Assembly: GCF_000787575.1 (NCBI RefSeq)
Contig: NW_012236495.1
Coordinates: forward strand, 62,001 to 126,000
DNA length: 64,000 nt
Origin: Acytostelium subglobosum LB1
Taxonomy: Eukaryota; Evosea; Eumycetozoa; Acytosteliales; Acytosteliaceae
Reading direction: 5' to 3'
Part shown: piece by piece, positions 23,926 through 34,508 of the stretch
Layout: the number at the start of each line of letters is the position of its first letter
Position numbering within the stretch: position 1 is the stretch's first letter
Program-made: the position numbers and the translations under genes
Notes under the pieces: generated by a model
The model's database searches: none
Told to the model about the DNA's origin: nothing
The model's input: the letters and a program-made list of their open reading frames with translations, nothing else

Positions 23926-25084
23926 CTACTTGAATAGCAGATCACCAATGACTGGCAGATGGTCAGAGTAAAGTGGTCTCTTGAAGTCATAATCTTTCAG
24001 TGACTCATCCACTACCTGGAACGAGGATACACCAAAGCCCTTGTTGACAAAGATGTAGTCAATAGTGAATTCAAACTCCAAGTTGAATCCAGTGAATGTC
24101 TCTGTTTGATTCATTGAATGATGTGTCAGTCGGTCAGTGATGGCAAGTGGAATCAATGAATGAATCCTTGATGGATTACATACTCTTTGGACCAGTCTTT
24201 GATTGTGTGATCTCCGATGCATTGTATAATTGTTGCAATGAATAGCCAGGTGCCACAGGAATCTTAAGATATCCAAGGTATTGATGTCCATCGATATCTT
24301 TCTGTGATCCCAATAAGGTCTTTACAGGCTTGGTCTCCTCATAGGCATTGAAGTCTGATCCAATGATTGAGTGAGTCAGTGAATGTGATTAGCCATCAAT
24401 CAAACATGTAGACATACCTCCAACAAACACCACTGGGATATTGTGATCCAAGTAGGAGATAAAACTCTTGATCATCATGCAACCTTCAGTCCTGGCCTCC
24501 TCAGAGATATGATCCAAGTGAGTGTTGATAAAGTAGAACTCACGGCCAGACTTGGTACACTTGAACCTGCCCCATGTAGCAACTCTCGGACATACAGTCT
24601 CCCAACTCTTTGATCCAGGAGTATAACTATCCTTTGATATCCAGAACTGTCCATTATGTACCATCTATATCAACCATTCAATGAATATGTCATATTCAAT
24701 GTATCAATCAATCAACCAATCGAACATACCTCTAACTCTGATCTCTTGTAGAATATTGGGGAGTACTCTCCAAGTTGCTTGCCATCATCACGTCCACAAC
24801 CAATATGATCATATTCATTGTTCAATGCAGACTTGATCTGGACAAGTTGACTATGAAGGCATTCCTGCAGTCCGAATATAATAGCTGGATTGATTGATTG
24901 ATTGTTGGTCAATCAACAACATCATAATCATGATAATCATTTAGACACACATACGATTATACTTCTTCATCATATCGATTACCTGCGGCATCCTGTACTT
25001 CCATTCATTGATACCATCCTTTGGAGTATCATACCTGATGTTAAAGGTCATCACTCTCATTGTTGATGTTGATGAAGATGCCAT
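23926..25084 (-). CDS. Endonuclease/exonuclease/phosphatase (EEP) family protein
   Basis: Five exons (complement of 23926-24101, 24184-24354, 24418-24664, 24730-24884, 24955-25084), 292 residues. All EEP active-site blocks are present in order: MRVMTFNIRYD (metal-binding Asn), IIFGLQEC (Glu), FYFINTHLDHISEEAR (His), VVFVGDFNAYEETKP (Asp/Asn), FEFTIDYIFVNKG (Asp) and the catalytic LYSDHLPVIGDLLF. The spacing is that of the short cytosolic EEP enzymes, similar to bacterial and fungal endonuclease/exonuclease/phosphatase proteins. Substrate (nucleic acid, phosphoinositide or other phosphoester) cannot be told. There is no signal peptide. It converges with the ankyrin gene (112 bp apart). Confidence 0.88.
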
Positions 25085-25485
25085 TATCATAGTATTTGAT
25101 TGTTTGCTATACTAAATATATATATATATGTATTATTGATGCCTTTACCTTTGGTTGATTGATTGGTTAGGTTTAGAATGATGACTCACAGAACTGAACT
25201 CAGAGTGTGAAGTTGATCGGAATCATAAGTTAGCCCCGATCAATTTGATTGATTGAACAGTCGTGTTGGCATCAGGTGGGAACCAGGTCATAACCTTAGT
25301 TCTACCAACAAGGTAATAATAAGTTATTTCCTGTTGTCCATCAAAGGAGTTAGCAGATCTGGACAACAGAGGTGTTTTCTTGAAGTTGTGACTCACATTA
25401 CATCACACACTTTATTGTTTGAATCAATCATTAATTACATTCGAATAAGGAGAGATAGAGACAAAGAGACAAGAGAGAGAGAGGA
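25085..25485. other. Divergent promoter spacer
   Basis: About 400 bp between the EEP gene (-) and the PIG-Y gene (+). AT-rich near the EEP start (atatatatatatg, ~25116-25132) and purine-rich (agagacaagagagagagag) just before the PIG-Y ATG. Nothing else seen. Confidence 0.45.
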
Positions 25486-26121
25486 ATGCATAAGAGGACA
25501 CCTTCACAGCCATCACCCTCATCTCCTTCATCATTGTTGAGTGGTGGTCCTTCATCATCATTTACAATGAATAGGTTGGCACCAAATAACAACAACAACA
25601 ACGCAGCTAAGCTCACACCAAACTCATCATCGATAACAATGGCCACTGTTATACAACAATATCAACAACTGCAGTTACAACAACAACAACTTCAACTACA
25701 ACAACAACAACTATTACAACAACAACCACAGATGATCAATCAAAGACATCATCAAGTATCAACAACATCTGCATCGTCCACTGCTACTACACCGGTGGTA
25801 TCACAGCAGACCACTACAGCAGCATCTGCATCGACACCACCCGCAAGAAAGAAGTACAAACCATTGCAACGATACAACAATGCCAATAATGATGAAACAG
25901 TGTTCTATGGCTGGTTCGTGATACTCTGCACATTGGTCTTCTTCCTATTCTCCACATACTGTCTGGTCATCTCCAAACTGCTGCCAGACACTGGTAATCG
26001 CATTCTCGACTTTATCAAATACGACTGGTACTACTGTCTACTACTGCCCGTCATCATCCCTGTCACCATCATCACTGTATATCTCAACTGGCTCAGTCTA
26101 AAGTTCTTCCGTCACAACTGA
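25486..26121 (+). CDS. pigY: PIG-Y-like GPI-GlcNAc transferase subunit with Q-rich extension
   Basis: Single exon, 211 residues. The last ~72 residues match PIG-Y, the small subunit of the ER complex that starts GPI anchor synthesis (GlcNAc to phosphatidylinositol): two membrane spans, FYGWFVILCTLVFFLFSTYC and YCLLLPVIIPVTIITVYLNW, and the C-terminus LSLKFFRHN, which is nearly identical to the human end (MGIKLFRHN); human also has YSLLLPITIPVY. Residues 1-~130 are Ser/Pro then Gln-rich low complexity and absent from the 71-residue human protein. Internal Met codons (MATVIQQ..., residue ~47) could be the true start; I kept the first ATG because the frame is open and dictyostelids often carry such extensions. 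Confidence 0.8.
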   Translation: MHKRTPSQPSPSSPSSLLSGGPSSSFTMNRLAPNNNNNNAAKLTPNSSSITMATVIQQYQQLQLQQQQLQLQQQQLLQQQPQMINQRHHQVSTTSASSTATTPVVSQQTTTAASASTPPARKKYKPLQRYNNANNDETVFYGWFVILCTLVFFLFSTYCLVISKLLPDTGNRILDFIKYDWYYCLLLPVIIPVTIITVYLNWLSLKFFRHN

Positions 26122-26899
26122 GTTTAGTTTGAATGATTCATTCAGGGTGGTCTCTCACTCATTCCCTTCATTCATTCAACAACTTCATCGATCGAGATGA
26201 ACTGGATCCCATCCTTCATCATCTGTTGCCAACAACTGATGACATTCCTTAGACTGTCAGTCGATCAGTCAGTCAGCTGATGACTGACCATGCAGCTGTC
26301 CGGTGGAGATTGAATATGTTAGTCGTTGCCAGATGATTGATTGATCGAGTGCTAAGGGACTTACCAAAAAGCGCAGACAAAGCTCCACTAACTCGCAGAC
26401 TTCCTCAATCTTGAGGACACAATAAAAGTGAAAAAAAATCAATGATTTTGGTGAATGGTCCAAAGAAAAGCAAATACTTGGTCTCCCACGTGTCTCTTCT
26501 CAATTCATTCAACAATAACAACAACATAATATATATTAATCTAACAATCTATCTATCTCTTTATCTCTTACTTACTACTATTACTATTACTACACCTCTT
26601 ACTCATTCTCACTTTGAGCCACTAACCACAAACAGTTACACACATTCCATTCATTCACACGTACACTCATTCACTCAATTCACTCATTCATTACATTCTT
26701 CATTCTACTCAAAGGAACAAACAAGCAAATAGACTTGACACTAACTGAATAAGTTATTGTTGTTATTATTGTTGTTGTGTATCACATATATATATCTAAA
26801 GATTCATAGAATCATCAATTAATATAGATCGATCAAATACATACAGTTCAGAACAGTACAGAATAGAATAGGATAGGACCGTAAACAAATTAATTACAA
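26122..26899. other. Intergenic region containing a transposed 79-bp segment
   Basis: About 780 bp between PIG-Y and VPS28. Apart from the 79-bp paxillin-derived copy (26304-26382, separate entry) it holds AT-rich and ttactacta/attcattcac low-complexity DNA, a short poly-A run (~26433) and an AT-rich leader before the VPS28 start. No coding potential. Confidence 0.5.
26304..26382 (-). repeat. 79-bp exact copy of paxillin exon/intron boundary
   Basis: Identical over all 79 bases, and in the same orientation, to 54552-54630. In the paxillin gene that stretch is the last 18 bp of the large exon (coding V-C-A-F on the minus strand), the GT donor and most of the last intron. Here it sits outside any gene, about 180 bp past the PIG-Y stop. 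Because it keeps unspliced intron sequence it is DNA-derived (or pre-mRNA-derived), not a copy of mature mRNA. It could also be an assembly artefact. Confidence 0.9.
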
Positions 26900-28090
26900 A
26901 TGTACAATCCACCAGTTCGACAACATTACGCTCCTCAGACATTCCAGCCATCTCCTCCTCCAGGCCAACCAGGAATGAAGCCATATCCACAACAGCAGCA
27001 ACAGCAGCAGCAATCACCACAGCAACAGAACTTTAATGAACCACCTCCTCCAGTATGTTATCAAACACCTATGACAGATAGACGAGCAGGCAGACAGACT
27101 CTAACACATAACTACATACATAGTACTATCATAATCCACCTGGATATGCTGATAACAAACAGGTTAAACCACTACCACCAACTCCAATGTATGGACTACG
27201 TCTTCGCGATGCTTGGTGATCATCAACGACACAAACTAACATTCAATCAATCAATAATATAGGGGACCACCTGGCCAACACTCGAATGGTGTACCAAATA
27301 TGAATGGCCTTCCAAGTGGACTAGCGTTCAGCTTGAAGGAGGTGAAACTATGTAACAATACCAAGGACAGAGAGACATACGACAATCTGGCAGAGCTCTA
27401 TTCGATTATCAAAGTGACAGAACACTTGGAGAAGGCATACATTAGGGACAGTGTGCTGCCCAAGGACTACACCACCGCCTGCTCCAAATTGATCGCTCAG
27501 TTCAAGTCCTCACAGACACTCGTCAAGGACTCTGTACCAAACGTCACTACATTCATGAGAGATTACAACCTAGACTGCAAGGCTGCATGTATGTGTACTA
27601 TCATCATCACGCATGTGTCACTTTCTAACACTCCTCTCTCTTGCCTCGTATAATCAGACGATAGATTGGTGAACAAAGGTTACCCATCAACATTGGAGCA
27701 TAATGTTACAACAGACTCTAACGACTCTATGATGGCCAAGTATGTTCTCATTCAATCAATCAATCATTGCATCAACATCATACTAACTACTACATGCATC
27801 ATCTTAGGAATGTGGCAGAGACAGTACAACACTTTATCACAACAATGGATTCGGTTCGATTGAAGTTTGTAGCAGTAGACAACATACATCCATTGCTGAG
27901 CGACCTGCTTGAGAGTTTGAACAGGAACACTTGGTTGTCAAACTTTGAGGGCAAGGAGAAGATCATGAACTGGATGGCCACACTGAACAAGATGAAGGCC
28001 AGCGAAGAGTTGGACGAGGATCAAACGCGACAATTGCTCTTTGATCTCGACAGCTCCTACAATGCATTCTATAAAGCAATCAAGAGCTAG
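26900..28090 (+). CDS. vps28: ESCRT-I subunit VPS28
   Basis: Five exons (26900-27052, 27163-27188, 27263-27588, 27658-27739, 27808-28090), 289 residues. VPS28 pairs with VPS23/TSG101 in ESCRT-I for sorting of ubiquitinated cargo into multivesicular endosomes. After a Pro/Gln-rich N-terminal extension (~70 residues) the core starts with VKLCNNTKDRETYDNLAELY, then EKAYIRDSVLPKDYTTACSK and VPNVTTFMRDYNLDC. The C-terminal four-helix domain has VRLKFVAVDNIHPLLSDLLE and ends LLFDLDSSYNAFYKAIKS. A 26-bp exon is needed to keep phase (P-P-T-P-M-G-P-P-G). Core length matches the family; the N-terminal extension is the dictyostelid addition. Confidence 0.93.
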
Positions 28091-28543
28091 AGAGGATGGG
28101 GTCTATCTATCTCCTCTATCTTGTTATTTATAAACATATATATATATATATATATATATACTCAGCAGCAGCAACAGTAGAAGCCTAGCCATCAATCTAC
28201 CGACTGCACTCCCTCACTCCCTTTACCTTCCTTCCGACTGCATTTCAAATCTCCACTGGCTTGTAACTGGTACTACCTTGAGCAACACTTGGCCTGTGTA
28301 TGATAGTAGAATATGTAAATAAACTACTTTGGTAGCCAGCCAATCGTATACAATGTATATTGATACAGTTCTGTTGTCTGTTTAATGATTGATTGATTCA
28401 TTCATCTCTCTGCCTTCTTGTTGTCTATTAGTGAGTTTGGAGTTGTCCAACTGAATACACTATCCCATTGATCATCTGCCTGCCACAAGACTCTAGGTTC
28501 GAGTAACTCGATTGAAGTGAAGTGAAGTGGACATGTTTACAAT
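28091..28543. repeat. Convergent 3' spacer with (TA)n microsatellite
   Basis: 453 bp between the 3' ends of VPS28 and SPT4. Contains a (ta)n run at about 28135-28161 and an aataaa at ~28317. No genes recognised. Confidence 0.6.
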
Positions 28544-29000
28544 CTATCTCTGTGAATCATCGTCTTTGATTGACAGTGCATAGCAACCTGGTACTCTTCT
28601 CTCTGTATTATATATATGTCAGTCAGTATCATGTTATCATCAACAATCTGAACGATGTGTGCATCTACATACCATAATGTTGTCTTCTAGCAATCCAACT
28701 CTCAGTAGGCTTCATGATTGCCATGATGCTGCGATGAGTGTTAATATGTTGTTGTCGTTGTCGTTGTCGTTACAGTACTATGCTTAGTACATACCCTTCA
28801 AAGTTTGTAGTGGTAGCGCTTCCTGTATCTCTATCCTTTCTTCTCTCGCTCTGTCTATCACAGTTCTCGCAACCATACTCATCGAACTGAGCAGTAGTCT
28901 TGACCAGACCACAATTTACACAAGCTCTGATACTTCTAAAACTTGTTGGTACAATAGTCCTCTTATCTCTCTTTTCTCTTGTTGATGTTGAGGTACTCAT
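28544..29000 (-). CDS. spt4: Transcription elongation factor SPT4
   Basis: Three exons (complement of 28544-28602, 28673-28728, 28795-29000) give 106 residues. SPT4 pairs with SPT5 (DSIF) on RNA polymerase II. The zinc finger is intact: RACVNCGLVKTTAQFDEYGC followed by ENC, i.e. two CxxC pairs as in human (RACLLCSLVKT...GCDNC). Later, NFEGIMAIMKPTESWIARRQ and VPGCYALSI match [20 protein letters not shown] and KPGVYAVSV. The second and third exons are too short for ordinary ORF scanning and were placed by splice phase. The N-terminus adds ~20 Ser/Thr/basic residues. Confidence 0.9.
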
Positions 29001-29662
29001 TCTCTATATTATAATATATTTATATCTGTATATGTTTGAATGAATGAATATTGTTCATTAATTAATGATTTCAAATTGATGAGAACTCTATGTTTTGTTG
29101 GTTTTGAGGACAAATGAAAGTTTGTTGAACTCCTTTCATTTATGGTTGGAACTGTTCTTTCAACACAAATAATAGTTATACTGATAATTCCTGATATAGT
29201 AGTATATATAATCATATCATTATTTGCATAGTCAATGACAATTGACAAGAAGACAAAACTTTGAAGTTATAGTAGCAGGTCAATGGGAAAATTCCAGAGA
29301 CTTCTTCTTTCAGCCCCAAAAGAGCAACACGAGTGACTTTTGAATTGTTGGGGGATGTTGATTTTTTTTTCGAAACAGATCCTAACTGGCGCGACAGACA
29401 CATTTATTCAGTCAGTCAGCATTGATTGACAATCGTTCTTCATTGACACAACAATCTAATATCAATAACAGGCCAAATAAGAGGATAAACACATCAACAT
29501 CATTACTTTACTCTACATTACTTTATTATTACTGAACCAGGCAGGTGTGATTGACAGACGACTGACGTTGTAATATAGTTAGTTTAGATAGATAGATAGG
29601 TTATTGCATTGCCACAACAAATACATACCTCCCCCAACAACAACAACAACAAGAAAGAAAGA
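29001..29662. other. Divergent intergenic region
   Basis: About 660 bp between SPT4 (-) and the Q-rich unknown gene (+). AT-rich on both flanks, a T9 run at ~29360, tggcgcg at ~29389 (weak E2F-like), and a short gata repeat at ~29586-29600. No ORF of note. Confidence 0.45.
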
Positions 29663-30758
29663 ATGGAGGAACAATTGATTGATAAGTCATACTTCACATC
29701 GTTGTATAAACAGATTAGACTACAGGAGTTCTTGGAAGTGGCTCATACGATTTTGTTGGACCGGCTGGAGAATGGCTATGGAAGGACGGTAAAGGGCGTG
29801 CCACTCGGTTGTTTACCGGTCGAGTTGTTCCGCGATCACTTCTCATCGTTCAGGTCATGGCGTAGCTACACCAAGGACCGTGTCACATATATCAATGGCG
29901 AGAAGGTCAATGTACAGCATCTCTACTTCACATTCAACGCACGCTCTGGCTATCCAACACTGTCCACTGGCAAGGATTGGACAAAGAAGAGGATCGAGAA
30001 GAAAGAGGGCAGCGTTGGCCCCGTCGTCCAGGCCTACCAAAAGGTGACATTCATTATCAGCTATCGTGATACTCGTGTCGAATGCGACTTTAAGATGGCC
30101 ACTCTGGGTCCAGAGACAACATCAAATTCACCAGCAACGCAACAACAACCACTGTCAACAAGTATGCCACAATTAGATCAACAACAANCAGCAACAGCAA
30201 CTACAACTTCAATATCAACAGAATATACCAAATACACAACTACAACTGCAACAACAACAATATCAACCTCAGCCTCAACCTCAACTTCAACAACAAGATA
30301 CAATCCAAATGCATCAACAACAGATAATGATGCAGCAGCAACAACAACATCACCAATCACCAATTCTTCAACAACAACAACAATTCGTCATTCCACAACA
30401 TCACCTACCAATGCACGATACGACTACTTCGACTCTGGACACTACAACAACAACATCATCATTGGCAGCAGCAACAACAACAACACATCTACTTCAACGA
30501 CCGGATGGATTTTCCTCATTGCCATTGATCGACAATAGCACCAGCAATAACAACAGTGGCAGCTCTCCATCACCCTCCTCTCATTCACCATCAGTGCACA
30601 CTCCGCCTCCAGTGCACCATGCATCGTCAGCATCAACACAACAAGAAGGTACTCCACCACTCTATGCATCCACCTATCCCACCATACTGGCGACTCACAG
30701 CGGCAGCAGCAGTAGTGGCAACAATAGTCAAACACAAGTTAAGTTTGAGGCCATATAG
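29663..30758 (+). CDS. Q-rich protein with unknown conserved N-terminal domain
   Basis: One exon if the N at 30188 is taken as a spurious base: the frame before it (from MEEQLIDKSYF) and the frame after it (Q-rich, ending QTQVKFEAI) differ by one, and dropping the N gives a continuous 364-residue protein. Residues 1-150 form a globular domain with YFTSLYKQIRLQEFLEVAHT, VPLGCLPVELFRDHFSSFRS, NVQHLYFTFNARSGYPTLST and QKVTFIISYRDTRVECDFKM. I do not recognise it. The remainder is Gln-, Thr- and Ser-rich, as in dictyostelid transcription factors and RNA-binding proteins. The N lies in a CAA/CAG tract, where base-calling slips are common. Confidence 0.7.
30188..30188. other. Single ambiguous base (N) in a CAA repeat
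   Basis: Lone N inside caacaaNcagcaacag. It coincides exactly with a one-base frame change in the host gene, so it is most likely an extra position introduced by consensus calling. Confidence 0.85.
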
Positions 30759-31403
30759 AGGGAGGAGTGTTGCTTGTCTGTCTGTATGTCTATGTACAAG
30801 ATTGTGAATGCATGCATGCATGGATACTCTGGTGCAGACAATAAACTCGGATAGGACCTCCTGTTCACACACTCAAACACACACATAAATCACTCGCTCA
30901 TACACACTCACATACACATACATTCGATATACTATTGATTGTATCTGTCCAAATAAGTATAAAGGTAGGTAAGTCTTACAATTTATAAGTACATATGAAC
31001 TCAAGATATTGGACATTCATTGAATGGAATGAATCATGGTCAAATGAATAACACCTTATTAGGTAATGTTTCAAAACAGAACCACACCCCCTTCACACAG
31101 GTGTACAAGAACAACAATGGAAAATATCCTTTTATATACATACAGATATGAGTGTTATCTATGTGTGGGGTAGTTGTAAGATTGATATCATGATAATCCC
31201 ATATCCATACTACTATTGCGTCAGAATACTCTATTAACACACTTTAACCATTCTACAAGTAATATTCAAGACAACAACTTATAAATACATTCATACTCAA
31301 TCTCTATCTTTCTTAATCTCTAAATAATTATTATTATCTGTAAATACAATACTGTATATATTATTATTATTATTCATAATAAATAAATTAAATTATTAAT
31401 AAA
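30759..31403. other. Intergenic region
   Basis: About 645 bp between the Q-rich gene and the hydrophilin-like gene. aataaactcgg at ~30840 is a likely polyadenylation signal. Upstream of 31404 the DNA is strongly AT-rich (attattattattcataataaataaattaa). No coding potential. Confidence 0.5.
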
Positions 31404-32084
31404 ATGACCGAACAAGTTAAGAAGAGTGTTTACACAGCTGTTAAGAGTGGAGATTCCACATACAGCTATGCTCCAGGCTCACCAATGATCACAACACATA
31501 TCTCTGAAATCCAACAGACCGCCACAGAGAATGTCCAGCCATTTGAGAGCAAGATAACAGAGCAATCATCAAAGTTCTTCCCAGGTGAGCAATCGGCTTC
31601 CTCCTCAATGGACACAACAACCACTTCCACCGAGGGACTATCAAAGACCGAGGCTTTGAAGCAGAAGGCTGGCAATTTCATTGACAAGATTGAGCAAAAG
31701 ATTGGAGGTACTGGAAGCCAGACTGATTCCACTGCCGCCGGTACCGGACTAGCTTCAAGCACAACCGAGGAGGCCACCACTGGAGGACATATCCCAACAG
31801 CTTCCAGCTTGACCAGTGATAAATCCACAATGGTATCCGAGACCACCACAGGACCATCCAGTGACACCTACTATGATGGACTCCAGCACTCTGACTCTGT
31901 GCACCCAACTACCAGCTCTGGAACCGAGCCACACAAGCCATCGACTATTATGAATGTTAAGGGATTCATCAAGGAGAAGGTTGGTCACATCACCAAGAAC
32001 ACCAAGATGGAGGAGGAGGGCCGATCGCTTGAGGCTGTATACCAACAGCAGAAGCAAGATTACACCACTTTTGCCAAGAAGTAA
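31404..32084 (+). CDS. Disordered hydrophilin/CsbD-like protein
   Basis: Single exon, 226 residues, hydrophilic, Ser/Thr/Gly/Glu-rich, no signal peptide or membrane span. Two repeated amphipathic blocks are visible: ALKQKAGNFIDKIEQKIGGT (~residues 83-102) and IMNVKGFIKEKVGHITKNTK (~182-201), the second followed by MEEEGRSLEAVYQQQKQDY. The KGxIKEKVGxxTxNxxxEEEG pattern is like the CsbD/YjbJ stress-protein motif and LEA-like proteins. A role in stress or dormancy is a guess. The very AT-rich leader and strong 3' aataaa (~32116) fit a highly expressed gene. Confidence 0.7.
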   Translation: MTEQVKKSVYTAVKSGDSTYSYAPGSPMITTHISEIQQTATENVQPFESKITEQSSKFFPGEQSASSSMDTTTTSTEGLSKTEALKQKAGNFIDKIEQKIGGTGSQTDSTAAGTGLASSTTEEATTGGHIPTASSLTSDKSTMVSETTTGPSSDTYYDGLQHSDSVHPTTSSGTEPHKPSTIMNVKGFIKEKVGHITKNTKMEEEGRSLEAVYQQQKQDYTTFAKK

Positions 32085-32310
32085 TCTAATACAGATATAA
32101 TCCTCGTAACGATCAAAAGATATCAATAAAAAATTGATAAATAATTATCAAACACCACATCGGTTGATTTTCCATTTCTTATAAATATCTAGTATGAGGT
32201 GTTGATGAAAATTTGATAAGATAGATAGCCTAAATCATAGACGTCATTTCATTTCATCTCACATTCATCATTTATATATAGATATAATTCAATTGTTAAC
32301 AATTAGATAC

Positions 32311-33962
32311 ATGGCATCCTCTGATCAAAGACTTAATGATTTGTTGGCTCAATTGCCTACGATCGCCAATAACATGTACTCTGAAGATGAGAAGGTTGTG
32401 TTTGAGGCTGTCAAGAATGTTAGAGTTATGTTATCCTTCGAATCGGCGCCACCCATCCAACAGATCATCGAGGCTGGTCTAGTACCAAGGATGATACAGT
32501 TGGTTCAGTTTGGTGGAACTGAGTGTCAAGTATGTATATATACTCACGCTCCTATCTCTCATCTTAAGTCTTTTACATTCTAACATCCAAACTCCCTCTC
32601 CTCCCTCCAATCCATAGTATGAAGCAGGTTGGGCTTTAACAAATGTAAGTTATAACAATCTTAAGAAGGACAACAGAGACTAACCAACAGCAACTTGTTA
32701 TCATTCATTTAGATCGCTTCTGGCAATCCTCAACAAACATTGGTCCTTGTACAGAGTGGCGCAATTCCAATGTATGTAGCCATTAGCCATTAGCCATTGA
32801 TTCATGAATGATATTGACCACATACTAATAACATTCGTACAGCTTTGTAGAGATGCTCAACTCACCAATCAAGAAGGTTGCTGAGCAGGTACTTTGGTGT
32901 CTTGGAAATATAGCAGGTGATTCGATTGACCTGCGCAACCTTGTGTTGAACAACTTTGCAATTGAAAACATCATCAAGCTCATGCACAGGAACATCCAAG
33001 ATGTGTCCCTGCTACGCAATGTCGCATGGACCTTTTCAAACTTCTGTCGTGGCAAGCCACATCCATCTAAACAACATGTAAGTAGTATCCTCAGTCGACC
33101 CAATCATACTCATAAGTATACTTACCACCTCACTCAATAGGTCGACCTTTTCCTTCCATATCTTGCCAAGTTCTTGGACGCCACTGACCAAGACATATTG
33201 GTGGACACAATTTGGTCATTCGCCTTCATCACAGACACCACATCAGATTGGTTGATCAATGCCGTGATTGAACTCAATGTGATACCCAGGATCATGAAAT
33301 ACTTGGGAACCAACGAGTCGGTCAAACTGCTGGTGCCATCACTGCGATCAGTGGGCAACATCCTCTCTGGGAACGACGTTCAGACACAATATATCCTCAA
33401 CCATGGCGTCATTGAAAGGTTCAATGAGCTGGTCACTCATCCCAAGGCCAACATTCGCAAGGAGGTCGTGTGGTCCGTGTCCAACATCACATCTGGCACC
33501 AGACCACAGATCCAAGCCATCGTCGACTCTGGCATCTTGAAGGAGCTGACAACCAGAGTGATCGCCAAAAGGGAGCAACAAGATTTGTTGAAGGAGATCA
33601 TGTGGGCACTGGTCAATGCCTCAACAGGAGGCTCAATCACCCAGCTCGAGTACCTTGTCAACATCAACACCATTCAGAGTCTGATGGTCGTGCTCCGAGA
33701 GCAGTACGCCAGCATGTACTCTTTGGTATTGGAAGGCTGCGCCAACCTTCTCAATCAAGATACCAACCTGCCCCAATGCAACATTGTTCGCACCTTTATC
33801 GACGAAGACTTTAGAAGTGTGGTACAACAGATACAGACAGAGCAGCCTGAGGAGATAGAGAAGTTTGTTCAGATGCTCAACAACCAAGACATCATGCTCA
33901 AATTTTGGTCATCTGATGATCCCTTGATCGAGGGTCTCAACCAAATGAACATTGACCAGTGA
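32311..33962 (+). CDS. Importin-alpha-like ARM-repeat protein lacking the IBB domain
   Basis: Five exons (32311-32529, 32618-32644, 32713-32771, 32843-33077, 33141-33962), 453 residues. ARM repeats with the NLS-binding W/N pairs are clear: YEAGWALTNIASGNPQQTLV, LWCLGNIAGDS, RNVAWTFSNFCRGKPHP, VDTIWSFAFITDT, VPSLRSVGNILSGND, KEVVWSVSNITSGTRPQIQA, KEIMWALVNASTGG. The C-terminus contains the acidic-poor EKFVQMLNNQ segment rather than the usual acidic tail. The normal N-terminal importin-beta-binding domain (about 60 basic residues) is missing: only 26 residues precede the first helix and only 227 bp separate the ATG from the preceding gene, with no basic ORF there. It may bind cargo without importin-beta, or serve another role. 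Confidence 0.88.
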
Positions 33963-34508
33963 GTGAGTAGACCATCTGGAACGACAACAATGTACACAAA
34001 GATACAAAACCAAAGTTATAGATATAACCATAAACTTCTTTCTTCTTTTAAATGGAGCCAGCGTGAATTGGCATCGGTCGTTGTTGATGTATGTCAATAA
34101 TAAATATCTTTAACTCTATTGGTTGGTTGGTTGGACAACCAATGCCATTGATCAATTGTTTGGATTGACTGACCAAGGTACCACCATGACGTGTGGCTAC
34201 TTTTGACTGTTTGTGTGGGCTTTGGGCAAGACCCACCTCCAGGAGGGTTTGGAAAACTTAGAAAAACATGGTTGTTGTTGCCAACCCCATCCAAACAGTT
34301 CAACAACACAACAAACGCGTCTCACATTTTATCAATTCAAATATCTAGTTTGTGTTATATTCTTCATACTTTTCATCAACCATCCAACAATCATTACCAC
34401 ATAGTAATAATTAAACTACAACATTTAATAAGCAACAACAAACACATAGTAATAACAACACAACAACAACAAAGTAGATAACCAACAAACAAACAGTAAT
34501 ACAATACA
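33963..34508. other. Intergenic region
   Basis: About 545 bp between the importin-alpha-like gene and the kinase. It has a ttggttggttggttgg tract (~34118-34134) and AAC/ACA-rich sequence leading to the kinase ATG. No gene recognised. Confidence 0.5.

Noticed and set aside
26304-26382. Reading the 79-bp copy as a mobile element
   Set aside because: It contains only host exon/intron sequence, with no terminal repeats, target-site duplication or poly-A.
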